Of a stretch of DNA of 64,000 bases, positions 38,611 through 46,776 are shown piece by piece. Made by a program: the position numbers and the translations under genes. Position 1 is the first letter of the stretch. Each line of letters opens with the position of its first letter. The notes below the pieces were generated by a model. It ran no database searches and had not been told where the DNA came from. It saw only the letters and a list, made by a program, of their open reading frames with translations. The stretch is from Planctomycetaceae bacterium (GTDB lineage Bacteria > Planctomycetota > Phycisphaerae > SM23-33), in NCBI GenBank assembly GCA_021371965.1, contig JAJFVE010000155.1, positions 1 through 64,000 on the forward strand, read 5' to 3'.

Positions 38611-38982
38611 TTACTCCCGAGCTTCACCAATAATTACGTCCCCCTTCAGAGGCTGGTCCTTGCTAATTCCCTGAAGTCGAAGTCCAACCTGTTGTCCCGT
38701 AGAGGCAAGTTGAACTGCCCCTTCCTTAATCGTTTCGATTCCTTCGACCACAACCGCAATAGGGCCACAACGGCAGTGCACAGTGGCCTTGTCGCCAGGG
38801 CGGACAGTGCCACCCTTTACCGTGCCCACAAGGATAACTCGGTCGATTGACTTGATGTAGAAGACTTCCTCGACCCCAAACTGAAATGTGGGTGCATGTT
38901 GGCTCATAGCAGGCCCATCCTTATCACAGCCGAATGTCAGTGAAATCAGCCCAACTACCAGGATTTGAACCGTGCGGAGCAT
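38611..38982 (-). CDS. Lipoprotein with EF-Tu domain-2-like barrel
   Basis: 123 residues on the opposite strand to its neighbours. Signal peptide MLRTVQILVVGLISLTFGC ends in a lipobox cysteine at 19. The mature part reads VFYIKSIDRVILVGTVKGGT, VRPGDKATVHC, VVVEGIETIKEG, VGLRLQGISKDQPLKGDVII: the beta-barrel second domain of translation GTPases, with no GTPase. A membrane-anchored translation-factor-like barrel is odd. It may be a moron gene. Confidence 0.75.
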   Translation of the reverse strand: MLRTVQILVVGLISLTFGCDKDGPAMSQHAPTFQFGVEEVFYIKSIDRVILVGTVKGGTVRPGDKATVHCRCGPIAVVVEGIETIKEGAVQLASTGQQVGLRLQGISKDQPLKGDVIIGEARE

Positions 38983-39032
38983 AGGAGCATTGTATCTCTC
39001 TGCGTCTCCGCGCCAAGTACGGAGTATTGACT

Positions 39033-39329
39033 ATGGCAGACAATGTAAACATCGAAGCAATCGAGCGAAATAAAGATCGCGCCTCATGCGGGCAGGTGGC
39101 CGTGGACGCCTACGCTGGCGTCAAGGTCAACAACACCACCGATATGTGGGACTTTGAGTCGGAGTCCCAGCAGGAGCGGCTGACGGATCTGTTGGCGGAC
39201 CTGCGGCACTGGGCCTGTCAGAATGAATTGAACTTCGACGAGTCGCTGCGGATCTCGGAGAGCCACTTCAACTGCGAAGTGGACGAAGAGAGCGAAGTTG
39301 AAAAGCCGGAGGGAGGTGATGGCCAATGA
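39033..39329 (+). CDS. Small acidic hypothetical protein
   Basis: 98 residues from ATG 39033 (MADNVNIEAIERNK). Acidic, one WDFESESQQERLTDLLADLR helix, ends EKPEGGDGQ. It overlaps the next gene by four bases. No family recognised. Confidence 0.6.
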   Translation: MADNVNIEAIERNKDRASCGQVAVDAYAGVKVNNTTDMWDFESESQQERLTDLLADLRHWACQNELNFDESLRISESHFNCEVDEESEVEKPEGGDGQ

Positions 39330-40159
39330 CGTCGATAGATCAGTCCCTCTTGGACACCATCCGCCAGCGCCGCACGGCCGGGGAGAGCCTTGGCAAACTG
39401 GCCAAAGAGATCGGCCTGACCTGGCAGCGGCTGTGGACACTGCTGTATCCATCCCCCAAACCAGAAACCTTACCATTGCTGCAGGAGTCAGCCAAGGGCG
39501 GCTCCCTGGTGGACAAGTATCGGCCCACCAGCCTGGACTGCCTCTGGGGCCAGGATGCCGTGGTGACGTTCCTGCGAAAGTTCGCCGCGGCGCCTTACCC
39601 CTCAGCTCTGATCTTCGAGGGCGAGACGGGCACGGGCAAGACCTCAGCCGCCCTGGCATTGGCCAGTGCTCTGGGCTGCGACCTGGCTCAGCAAGAGTTC
39701 GGCGGTGTGTACGTGATCGCCTCGGGCGAGCAGACAGCCGAGGCCGTGCGGGACACGGCGCGGCTGATGTGGAACCGGCCGTTCTACGGCAGCGGCTGGA
39801 AGGTCATCATCGTCAATGAGGCAGACCGGATGCACCCGGCCGCCGAGACGATCTGGCTGGACCGCCTGGAGTCCCTGCCGGCCAAAACCGTGGTGGTGTT
39901 CACCACCAACTACGCCGGCAAGCTCAGCCAGCGATTCCGCGACCGCTGCACCGGCCTGACGTTTGAGTCGGACGCCCAGACCCTGGTCCAGTCGTGCCGG
40001 CAGTTACTGGCAGCGATTTGGAAGAGGGAGACGGGCAAGAACCTGTCTCCTGGTTCATTCAGTCAAATAGTTGACCAGGCCATTTGCGACGGCCGCCTGA
40101 GCTTCCGCCGGGCGGTGCAGTTGCTGACAGTGGCCCTGGCAAAGGAGTCTTTGATATGA
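39326..40159 (+). CDS. Clamp-loader-like AAA+ ATPase with N-terminal HTH
   Basis: 277 residues. Residues 1-40 repeat the HTH seen at 36882 (IRQRRTAGESLGKLAKEIGL, TWQRLW). Then LVDKYRPTSLDCLWGQDAVV is the RFC/DnaX box. Walker A is GETGTGKTS at about 99-107, Walker B VIIVNEADRM, and sensor FTTN. No sliding clamp or polymerase is encoded nearby, so it may load the host clamp or serve another remodelling task. Confidence 0.85.
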   Translation: MTSIDQSLLDTIRQRRTAGESLGKLAKEIGLTWQRLWTLLYPSPKPETLPLLQESAKGGSLVDKYRPTSLDCLWGQDAVVTFLRKFAAAPYPSALIFEGETGTGKTSAALALASALGCDLAQQEFGGVYVIASGEQTAEAVRDTARLMWNRPFYGSGWKVIIVNEADRMHPAAETIWLDRLESLPAKTVVVFTTNYAGKLSQRFRDRCTGLTFESDAQTLVQSCRQLLAAIWKRETGKNLSPGSFSQIVDQAICDGRLSFRRAVQLLTVALAKESLI

Positions 40160-40656
40160 GTACGAGCGATTCAACAATCGAAAGAATTCTTCTCTGGATG
40201 GTCAGCGGCCTGGCCGGTGCAGACCTGGAGCAGGCCTGCATCGCCAAGCTGGATGTGGACCCCGCTCAGGTCAAGGCGGTGATCGCCGAGGCGCGGAAGC
40301 GCCTGACGCTGGCCGCTGAATACAACCGCGACGAACTGCTGGGCACGGCCCTGACGCGGCTCAATGATCTTTACAGCCGCTGCATCCGCGCCGGCGTCGA
40401 TGGCAATGGGCCCAATCTCGCCAAGGCCCTGGACGTCCAGCGGGAAATCAATCGCCTCACGGGCCTCTACCGCCAGCCCAGCCTGGCGGGCATGGACAGT
40501 GCCAGCAGCGAAGCGGCCGAAGAACTGGAGGCCGTGGGCGAATATCTACTGCCCCTGGCCCTGACCAGCCATTCCTACCCGCTGCGTGAACACGCCCGCT
40601 TGGCTTCTCAAAAGATCGCAGAACTCGAAGCAGCAACGAAGGAGAGTGCAGAATGA
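40156..40656 (+). CDS. Probable terminase small subunit / DNA-binding packaging protein
   Basis: 166 residues from ATG 40156, overlapping the previous stop, AAAGGAG upstream. The N-terminus (ERILLWMVSGLAGADLEQAC) looks like a resolvase or HTH start. The middle, LNDLYSRCIRAGVDGNGPNL AKALDVQREINRLTGLY, is the helical pattern typical of small-terminase relatives. The large subunit lies 8 kb downstream beyond islands B and C. Moderate certainty. Confidence 0.55.
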   Translation: MSTSDSTIERILLWMVSGLAGADLEQACIAKLDVDPAQVKAVIAEARKRLTLAAEYNRDELLGTALTRLNDLYSRCIRAGVDGNGPNLAKALDVQREINRLTGLYRQPSLAGMDSASSEAAEELEAVGEYLLPLALTSHSYPLREHARLASQKIAELEAATKESAE

Positions 40657-41090
40657 CCATCTACACCCTTGGATATACCGGCTGGAAGATTGAAGACGTC
40701 CAGGCCGCGGTGGACAAAGTGAACGGCCTGCTGGTGGACGTGCGGATGATGCCCCGGTCGCGCAACCCGATCTGGAACAGCACGTCCCTGGCCAAACGGC
40801 TGCCGGGCCAGTACCTCTGGCTCAAGCAGTTCGGCAACCGCAACTACAAAGCCGGGCCCATCGAGATCGTCAACTTCGAGGCCGGCGCCGCGACGCTCTT
40901 GCGGGAGATCGCCGGCAGCGGCAAGTCGCCCGTGCTCCTGTGCGGCTGCAGCGATGTGAACATCTGCCATCGCAAGATCCTGGCAGAGTGGCTTGGAGGC
41001 CTGTGGCAGATGGAAATCGAGCATCTTGCACTGGGGGCCTTGACAGCCCCAGAGAATGGAAATGTGAAGGGCCAACAGAGGCTCTTTTAG
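40653..41090 (+). CDS. DUF488 family protein
   Basis: 145 residues. TIYTLGYTGWKIEDVQAAVD, LLVDVRMMPRSRNP and VLLCGCSDVNICHRKILAEW are the DUF488 signature, including the conserved Cys/His CxxxxxCHR. Biochemical role unknown; often seen in phages and islands. It overlaps the previous stop by four bases and is the last gene before island B. Confidence 0.9.
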   Translation: MTIYTLGYTGWKIEDVQAAVDKVNGLLVDVRMMPRSRNPIWNSTSLAKRLPGQYLWLKQFGNRNYKAGPIEIVNFEAGAATLLREIAGSGKSPVLLCGCSDVNICHRKILAEWLGGLWQMEIEHLALGALTAPENGNVKGQQRLF

Positions 41091-41094
41091 TGAT

Positions 41095-41161
41095 GCGCCG
41101 CCGGTGTTTGGGCACGCTGACCCACCAGGTCAGAAGACGTGGCTCGCAGCCACGGCGGCGC
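41095..41161. terminator. Nested inverted repeats at the left edge of island B
   Basis: GCGCCGCCG (41095-41103) pairs with CGGCGGCGC (41153-41161). Inside, GTGGCTCGCAGCCAC (41139-41153) makes a second tight hairpin. It starts four bases after the DUF488 stop. It may end middle transcription or mark the insertion edge. No T tract follows. Confidence 0.45.
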
Positions 41162-41180
41162 TATGGAGAAGTGACGAATG

Positions 41181-41209
41181 TTGCATACCCCTGTTTATTT
41201 GAGTACGCT
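41181..41209 (+). promoter_or_regulatory. Candidate promoter of island B
   Basis: TTGCAT at 41181-41186, 17 bases, TACGCT at 41204-41209, about 60 bases before the TIR gene in an A/T-rich stretch. Boxes are only partial matches. Confidence 0.35.
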
Positions 41210-41268
41210 TCCTAGCTTCAAGCTTCTGCAACATGGACAGCAGGCTACTCTACTAGCTAGGATAGGCC

Positions 41269-42120
41269 ATGATAAAACGGTCACGTGTACTGATCTCCGC
41301 TTCTTCTTACGCCGGTGGGCTGATTGAGAAACTTGCGCAAGATCTGCGTCGTAAGAACTTTGATGTTCTGACAGATGGTTCTGGTGTTGAATTTGGCCGC
41401 AGCATGGCCGCAACGATATTCTCGGCAGTGGAATCAAGTGACTATCTCGTACTTCTGCTTCAGCCAGGAGATTCCAAGTATTCGTGGTTGCGAGAAGAAC
41501 TGAACGCTGCTCTGGATCGGCAATTGCACAAAAGGGATGTCACTGTTATTCCAGTCGTTTTTGGCATGGCAAGGGTTCCATCGGCAATTGCTCATCGAAC
41601 CACCTTTAGGATTAGACCATACGCCAGGGACGCGAGGGAAATCGATAGGCTTGTCGCTTACATTGTAGATCTTGAAAGAATTGATCTTGATCATCTTACT
41701 TGGAAAGCATTTGAGCGACTTCTGGCAGATCTTCTACATAAGCTTCGCTTCAAAGAGATACAACTTTCAGGATATGCCAGCAGTGGATATGATGTCAAAG
41801 CGGTTTGGCGACAGAGGGATCCTTTTGGCCAAACAGTTGACTCAAATTGGATATTCGAAGCGAAACACTACAACCAGAGTCGGCCCGATATTGCTGCGCT
41901 CAGACAAATGGCCGGCGTTTTATCGAACTTGCCTCCAGATTACTATGGTGCTGTTGTCACAAGCAGCCAGTTGACATTGTCGGCACAAGATTGGCTGAAG
42001 TCTTACCGCGAAAGTGAGCGCAAGCCCATAAGAATCATAGACGGTCCTAAGTTGCGGGATCTCATTGCCAGATATCCGGACCTAGTCTCAAAGCACTTCG
42101 GGCAGGAGGAACACAAATGA
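41269..42120 (+). CDS. TIR domain-Mrr-like endonuclease fusion, defence effector candidate (island B)
   Basis: 283 residues. Residues about 5-115 look like a TIR_2 domain: RVLISASSYAGGLIEKLAQD, then SDYLVLLLQPGDSKYSWLRE with the W-x2-E of the usual catalytic glutamate (about E76). Residues 143-255 look like a Mrr-type restriction endonuclease: AFERLLADLLHKLRF, SGYDVKAVW with D175, and WIFEAKHYNQ with E197-x-K199. TIR domains of defence systems hydrolyse NAD+ or make signals; Mrr domains cut DNA. A/T-rich against its surroundings. Overlaps the next gene by four bases (ATGA). Confidence 0.85.
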   Translation: MIKRSRVLISASSYAGGLIEKLAQDLRRKNFDVLTDGSGVEFGRSMAATIFSAVESSDYLVLLLQPGDSKYSWLREELNAALDRQLHKRDVTVIPVVFGMARVPSAIAHRTTFRIRPYARDAREIDRLVAYIVDLERIDLDHLTWKAFERLLADLLHKLRFKEIQLSGYASSGYDVKAVWRQRDPFGQTVDSNWIFEAKHYNQSRPDIAALRQMAGVLSNLPPDYYGAVVTSSQLTLSAQDWLKSYRESERKPIRIIDGPKLRDLIARYPDLVSKHFGQEEHK

Positions 42121-42656
42121 GCAGTGTTCCTGTATTAGTGAATAGACTAAAGGCTTGCCAAGCAGGAGCCCAGCATTGGAAGGCCTTCGAGGACATATGT
42201 ACGGAGATCTTAACATACCTTTTCGTTCCTCCTCTTCGTGCTCCAGTCGTCCAGGCCCGCACATATTCAGGTATCGACCGCAGAGACTTGGTCTTTCCGA
42301 ACCGCAACGATACCGGAACTTCGAATTGGGCCAGACTGTATCGGGAACTGAGCGCCAGGATGGTTCTGTTCGAATTCAAGAACTATGATAAAAGCGATAT
42401 AGGAAAAGACGAAGTTATCCAGACGCGATCATATCTGCGAAAGGCTATGGGGCGATTAGCCGTAATCGTGAGTAGCAAGATGCCGGACAATTCTGCGCAT
42501 ATTAGAAGGAATGGGATCTTCTCTGAGGACCAAGTAGTAATTCTTTTCCTCCGTCCCGAGCATCTTGAAGACATGCTCTACATCAAGGAGCGGGGTGAAG
42601 ACCCTTCTGACGTAATGATGGATGAACTGGAACTATTCTATCTACAGCATGAGTAG
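42117..42656 (+). CDS. Second PD-(D/E)XK-like protein, partner of the TIR-Mrr gene
   Basis: 179 residues. HWKAFEDICTEILTYLFVPP, SGIDRRDLVFPN (D54/D57) and ARMVLFEFKNYDK (E86-x-K88) follow the restriction-endonuclease order. The C-terminal half (VIVSSKMPDN, DQVVILFLRPEHLEDML) resembles the non-catalytic wing of such enzymes. Translationally coupled to the TIR-Mrr gene and of the same composition, so the two are probably one system. Function not known. Confidence 0.75.
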   Translation: MSSVPVLVNRLKACQAGAQHWKAFEDICTEILTYLFVPPLRAPVVQARTYSGIDRRDLVFPNRNDTGTSNWARLYRELSARMVLFEFKNYDKSDIGKDEVIQTRSYLRKAMGRLAVIVSSKMPDNSAHIRRNGIFSEDQVVILFLRPEHLEDMLYIKERGEDPSDVMMDELELFYLQHE

Positions 42657-42727
42657 AGTCCTTTTATCTCTCCTGCCTCTCGTCGTTATCGTGCCAAAGC
42701 TTCTTGACACTGCCAGACAATGGCAGC

Positions 42728-44035
42728 ATGTTCATCGGGTCCATCAATCGGTACATGCGAGCAGTGCTGGAGACGGCGGCGCAGCAGTGGCGCGGGCTGC
42801 CTGTGTTCGTTGCCTGCAGCGGCAACTTCACCGTCGAGCGCATTCTTGCCCGCTGCGACGTCGGGGCCATCCATTCCAATGACGTGTCCATCTATTCCTG
42901 CGCCTTGGGCTGGCACCTGGCCGGTCATGCCCAGCCGTACAAGGTGAAGTCGCCAGAGTTTGAGTGGCTGGGGCAGTACATGGAGCCGGGGCCGGCGACG
43001 ATTGCCACGCTGCTGCTGACGGGTGAGATGCTCAAGGTCGGCGGCGAGAATGCCTACGCCTTGCGGATGCGGGATGAATACCGACGTTGCTGGCCGCAAC
43101 TTCATGCAACGACGGTCGAGCGGGTGACGAAGGCCCTGACTGGGCTGAACCTCTCATACTTTGCGGGCGACTGCCGCGAGTTCCTGGCTGGGGCGGATCG
43201 CAGTGCCGTCTGCATCAGCTTTCCGCCCACGTACAAGGGTGGATATGAGCGGCTGTTCAAGAAGCTCGATGCTGTCTTCGACTGGCCCAAGCCCAGCTAC
43301 CAGGTCTTCAGCCCTGAAGATTTCGAGCAGTTCAGCCAGACGGTTCGCAGCTTCAAGCACTGGATGATCTCCAGCGATACTGAGCAGCCGGCCCTGGCCA
43401 GCCAGCACGTCGCAACGGTCCAGACCTCCCTGCGCAGCAAGCCGGTATTCATGTACAGCGACGCTGCGCCTACCCGCTACGCGGCTGCCCGTCAGCAGAT
43501 CGGTCACAATCCGTGGGCGCCCCGAGCGGATGAAGTGGTCGAGCCCATCCAGGTGGTGCAGATCGACGCCAAGATCATGAACGCCATCCGCAGCCTGTAC
43601 CTCTCCCAGAGCATCATCGTCTGCGACGCCCCGCGCAACTACGCCGTGCTGTCGGCCGGCAGGTTGATCGGGGCATTCTCGTTCGCCCTGCCGCGGGGCC
43701 CGCTGCCCTGCGATCTGTATCTGCTGTCGGACTTCGCCGTGCGGCCCACGCCCCACAAGCGCCTGAGCAAGCTGATCCTGGCCTGCGCCGTCAGCGGCGA
43801 GGTGCGGGCCGATCTGGAACAGTGGCTCTGCTGCCGCATCCGCACAATCGGCACCACGGCATTTACGGAACGGGCAGTCTCCATGAAGTACCGCGGCCTG
43901 TTCGATGTCCACAGCCGCAGCGAAGGCAAAGTCAATTACCTGGGCGCCGCCGGACGGTGGTCCCTGCAGGAGGGTTTTGCATGGTGGAAAGGGAATCACA
44001 GTCAGTCGAAAAGCATAGCGCCAGTGACGCCGTGA
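42728..44035 (+). CDS. Adenine-methyltransferase-like phage protein (antirestriction type)
   Basis: 435 residues from ATG 42728; a TTG eight codons upstream is possible. FIGSINRYMRAVLETAAQQW, VFVACSGNFTVERILARCDV (SAM-binding-like) and AVCISFPPTYKGGYERLFKK, a variant of the N6-adenine (D/N/S)PP(Y/F) motif with SFPPT, match the putative antirestriction adenine methylases found beside ParB-like genes in phages. The next gene is such a ParB. Whether it methylates is uncertain because the motif is altered. The start is close to the right edge of island B. Confidence 0.75.
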   Translation: MFIGSINRYMRAVLETAAQQWRGLPVFVACSGNFTVERILARCDVGAIHSNDVSIYSCALGWHLAGHAQPYKVKSPEFEWLGQYMEPGPATIATLLLTGEMLKVGGENAYALRMRDEYRRCWPQLHATTVERVTKALTGLNLSYFAGDCREFLAGADRSAVCISFPPTYKGGYERLFKKLDAVFDWPKPSYQVFSPEDFEQFSQTVRSFKHWMISSDTEQPALASQHVATVQTSLRSKPVFMYSDAAPTRYAAARQQIGHNPWAPRADEVVEPIQVVQIDAKIMNAIRSLYLSQSIIVCDAPRNYAVLSAGRLIGAFSFALPRGPLPCDLYLLSDFAVRPTPHKRLSKLILACAVSGEVRADLEQWLCCRIRTIGTTAFTERAVSMKYRGLFDVHSRSEGKVNYLGAAGRWSLQEGFAWWKGNHSQSKSIAPVTP

Positions 44036-44721
44036 ATGAGAAGCTGGCGGCCTCCAGCGTGCGCGTGGCGATGGTGCCCATCAGCGCCTGCGACCTGCTG
44101 GAGAAGAACGCTCGCTTTATGCGGGTCGAGCAGCACAAGCGCCTGGTGGAGAACATCAAACGCGACGGCTGCCTGACAAGCGTGCCGTTTGCGATCCGCC
44201 GCGGGGACCGCTATGCCATTCTCTCAGGCAATCACCGCGTCAAGGCCGCCCAGGAAGCCGGACTGGCGGAGATCATTGTACTCTACACCGACCGCAAACT
44301 GACGCGCGCCCAGCAGGTGGCCATCCAGCTTTCGCACAACGCCATCGCCGGCCAGGATGATCTGGCCATTTTGCGCGAGCTGTACGACGAGATCAACGAC
44401 GTGGCCCTGAAGGAATACTCAGGTCTGGATGACGTGACGCTGGGCCAGCTCAACCCGCCCAGCCTGGACCCGCTGTCAGAGAAGGGCCTGGAGTGCCGGA
44501 TCGTCTCAATTGCGTTCCTACCCGAGGAAGTCGAGCGGGCAGAGAAGCTCTTCGCCAAGGTGCTGGAGCAAGCCACGGGCGATGTCACATGGATCAACCG
44601 TTATGCGGAGTACGACCGGATGCTGGACGCGCTGACGACCGCCAAGGCGCAGGCCGGCGTCAAGAACACCGCAACGGCGTTCGGGTTGCTATTGAGTCTG
44701 GCCGAGAAGCATTGGGTGTAG
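43981..44721 (+). CDS. ParB/Srx-like nuclease-fold protein
   Basis: 246 residues from ATG 43981, with GGAGG upstream inside the end of the methylase gene (55-base overlap). ACDLLEKNARFMRVEQHKRL, then RGDRYAILSGNHRVKAAQEA with the SGNHR motif of ParB/Srx CTPase-nuclease folds. No HTH is obvious. The pair with the preceding gene is common in phage genomes, where it is thought to counter host restriction or to modify phage DNA. Confidence 0.9.
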   Translation: MVERESQSVEKHSASDAVNEKLAASSVRVAMVPISACDLLEKNARFMRVEQHKRLVENIKRDGCLTSVPFAIRRGDRYAILSGNHRVKAAQEAGLAEIIVLYTDRKLTRAQQVAIQLSHNAIAGQDDLAILRELYDEINDVALKEYSGLDDVTLGQLNPPSLDPLSEKGLECRIVSIAFLPEEVERAEKLFAKVLEQATGDVTWINRYAEYDRMLDALTTAKAQAGVKNTATAFGLLLSLAEKHWV

Positions 44722-44776
44722 GCTACAAGCATCAGAAGGCGGACTCGTGCTTGCCATCAATTGTTCTCGACTGACG

Positions 44777-44992
44777 CTAGTTCAGCCGCGAGAACTCGAA
44801 GCTCCCCTTTATCTGCCTGTTCAAGAAGCTTCCTTTTGACGGAGCGTTCATGAGGCTCGCATGCAGTTCAGGAGGCACTTTTTGATAAACGTAAGTAGTG
44901 CCATTATTGAACTGAACATGTAATTCCTCAGCTGCCTCGTCGTATCCTATTGCCTGGATATTCGACGATTCGACCGACTGCATGTCAACCAT
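44777..44992 (-). CDS. KTSC domain protein (island C)
   Basis: 71 residues. VESSNIQAIGYDEAAEELHV, FNNGTTYVYQKVPPELHASL and NAPSKGSFLNRQIKG carry the KTSC-type signature (here APSKGSFLN). KTSC proteins are small partners seen with nucleases and RNA-binding proteins. Eleven bases downstream of HerA on the same strand, so probably in its operon. Confidence 0.85.
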   Translation of the reverse strand: MVDMQSVESSNIQAIGYDEAAEELHVQFNNGTTYVYQKVPPELHASLMNAPSKGSFLNRQIKGSFEFSRLN

Positions 44993-45003
44993 GTAACTTC
45001 CTT

Positions 45004-46776
45004 TCAGTTAATTGACTGTGAGCGCCATCGAGATAGTGCTTCAAAGTAATACCATGGGCATGGGCGATCCTGCTGCCACGCCTCTGGCATCTGCGGATCA
45101 TCACCACGTGGTCTTCGTCGTGCTCGACGAAACATCATCCTCGAAGGAATAGCAACAGCCTCACCAACGGCAATGGCTTCCCCAGTTCGCAAAGATGGCA
45201 ACATTCCTGACAATGCGCCCAGATCATCCGGTAGAGCGGATTTTACAATGGATCTATCCTGCTCATTACTCAGACGCAAGGCAAGAATCGTCCCGCACTG
45301 GCTGAGTATCGTAGTATCCAGCTCTGTCGGCCTTTGGGTCACGACGCATATGCCTATGCCGTATTTGCGTCCCTCTTTGGCAATCCTAGCTACTGTTCTA
45401 TGCGCCAGTGTATCGCCTTTTGCGGGCAGAAATAGATGAGCCTCTTCAAGAACAATCAGTAACGGCTGGTTTCTGCCTGAAACGGGTAAAGGCGCGGCCC
45501 AAAAGAGCAGATCATAGATTACCTTCAACATCGTACCAACTACAAGTGAGAGTAATTCCGGCGGAACCCCTGAAACATCTAAAATCGTCAATGGCTTCTT
45601 GTGGCCAACCCAGGATGCGACGAGGGAATCCAGGTCCCCCTTTGTCTCTCCGTTAACACTAGGCGTAAGTTCAGGACCAGGCTGAAACATGAAAGCATAT
45701 TGCTTATCTATCAGACGACTCTTCAGCAAGTCTAGTTGCTTATCAAGATGACGCGCCCCGGGATTTGAGTGTGGGGGTTGGCCGCCTGGGTTTGGCTTGG
45801 GGTACTCATTGGGAGTCAGCAGCTCAGGATCACCTGCTTTATCGACGGCCGTGGGCTGTTCACCTTTGGGCTTAAGAAAAGTCTGACGCTCGAAATCGAT
45901 AAGGTCGAACCAGAGTTGTTTGAGGCTATATGGAATGGGTGAATCTGCTATTATTTTGGCGTCAGGTGGCCGGGAAGACAGGTGGATCGCCGCTTTCACT
46001 TTCCGTTCTGTTATCATGTCCCTGAGCGGAGTGTCGTGCATTCCTAATGTTCCAAGAGCAATGTTTCTCAAGTCGTCAAAGGGAAGCGACCAGAACGGTA
46101 TGTAAAGAGGCTGTTCCCCTTTGTCGCTATCTGGTGAAATACGAAATACCTTAGCATAGTCCCCGAGGGCTGATGCGTATTCACCATGGGGATCAATTAG
46201 GAGCACCCGAGATGAGGGGAGGGATTGTCCGGCGATGGCCTCAAGTAATACAGCAACGAGATTAGACTTGCCCGATCCAGTAGAGCCCACCACTGCAGTA
46301 TGGCGAGAGATCAATTTTGGCAAATCGAGACAAGCGGGGATTCCCGAAGCAGCTGCAATATTCCCCACCACGATCGAACGTTCACCCTTTAGGGTTCCGT
46401 AAATACGTTTCATGTCGCCTAGGGTGACCAGATGTACTTCGTCTCCAACTGTTGGGTATTGACTGACGCCTCGATCAAATGAATCTCCCACTGCCTCACC
46501 AAATAGAGTCACTGACATCCACTTCTGCCCAGGCTCGTGCTTGATTTCGATTTGCTCTTCTGCCTCTGTTACGGGTGCCGCACCCACCAAGGTTGTAACA
46601 GCATAGAGTTGCGTATAGCCAAGGGGAACACGCACAAATGCACCAATTTGCCCAATACGATAAGATTGCCCTTCGATCATGACCAGAGTGGGAAGATGCG
46701 TTCGCAGCCTTACGCTCACAGCGCTGCCGCGGACAGCCTCTACTGTCCCAATGAACGTAGCGTCATTTTCGCTCAT
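45004..46776 (-). CDS. HerA-family hexameric ATPase of a SIR2-HerA defence pair
   Basis: 590 residues. N-terminal HAS-type barrel (about 5-130: FIGTVEAVRGSAVSV, IGQIGAFVRVPLG), Walker A VVGSTGSGKSNLVAVLLE at about 163-171, Walker B LLIVLEEAHLFL near 455, and an arginine-finger region SQCGTILALRLSNEQDRSIV. HerA normally works with NurA; here the partner is SIR2. Its start overlaps the SIR2 stop by 14 bases. SIR2-HerA pairs are a known anti-phage system that depletes NAD+ when activated. Confidence 0.92.
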   Translation of the reverse strand: MSENDATFIGTVEAVRGSAVSVRLRTHLPTLVMIEGQSYRIGQIGAFVRVPLGYTQLYAVTTLVGAAPVTEAEEQIEIKHEPGQKWMSVTLFGEAVGDSFDRGVSQYPTVGDEVHLVTLGDMKRIYGTLKGERSIVVGNIAAASGIPACLDLPKLISRHTAVVGSTGSGKSNLVAVLLEAIAGQSLPSSRVLLIDPHGEYASALGDYAKVFRISPDSDKGEQPLYIPFWSLPFDDLRNIALGTLGMHDTPLRDMITERKVKAAIHLSSRPPDAKIIADSPIPYSLKQLWFDLIDFERQTFLKPKGEQPTAVDKAGDPELLTPNEYPKPNPGGQPPHSNPGARHLDKQLDLLKSRLIDKQYAFMFQPGPELTPSVNGETKGDLDSLVASWVGHKKPLTILDVSGVPPELLSLVVGTMLKVIYDLLFWAAPLPVSGRNQPLLIVLEEAHLFLPAKGDTLAHRTVARIAKEGRKYGIGICVVTQRPTELDTTILSQCGTILALRLSNEQDRSIVKSALPDDLGALSGMLPSLRTGEAIAVGEAVAIPSRMMFRRARRRPRGDDPQMPEAWQQDRPCPWYYFEALSRWRSQSIN

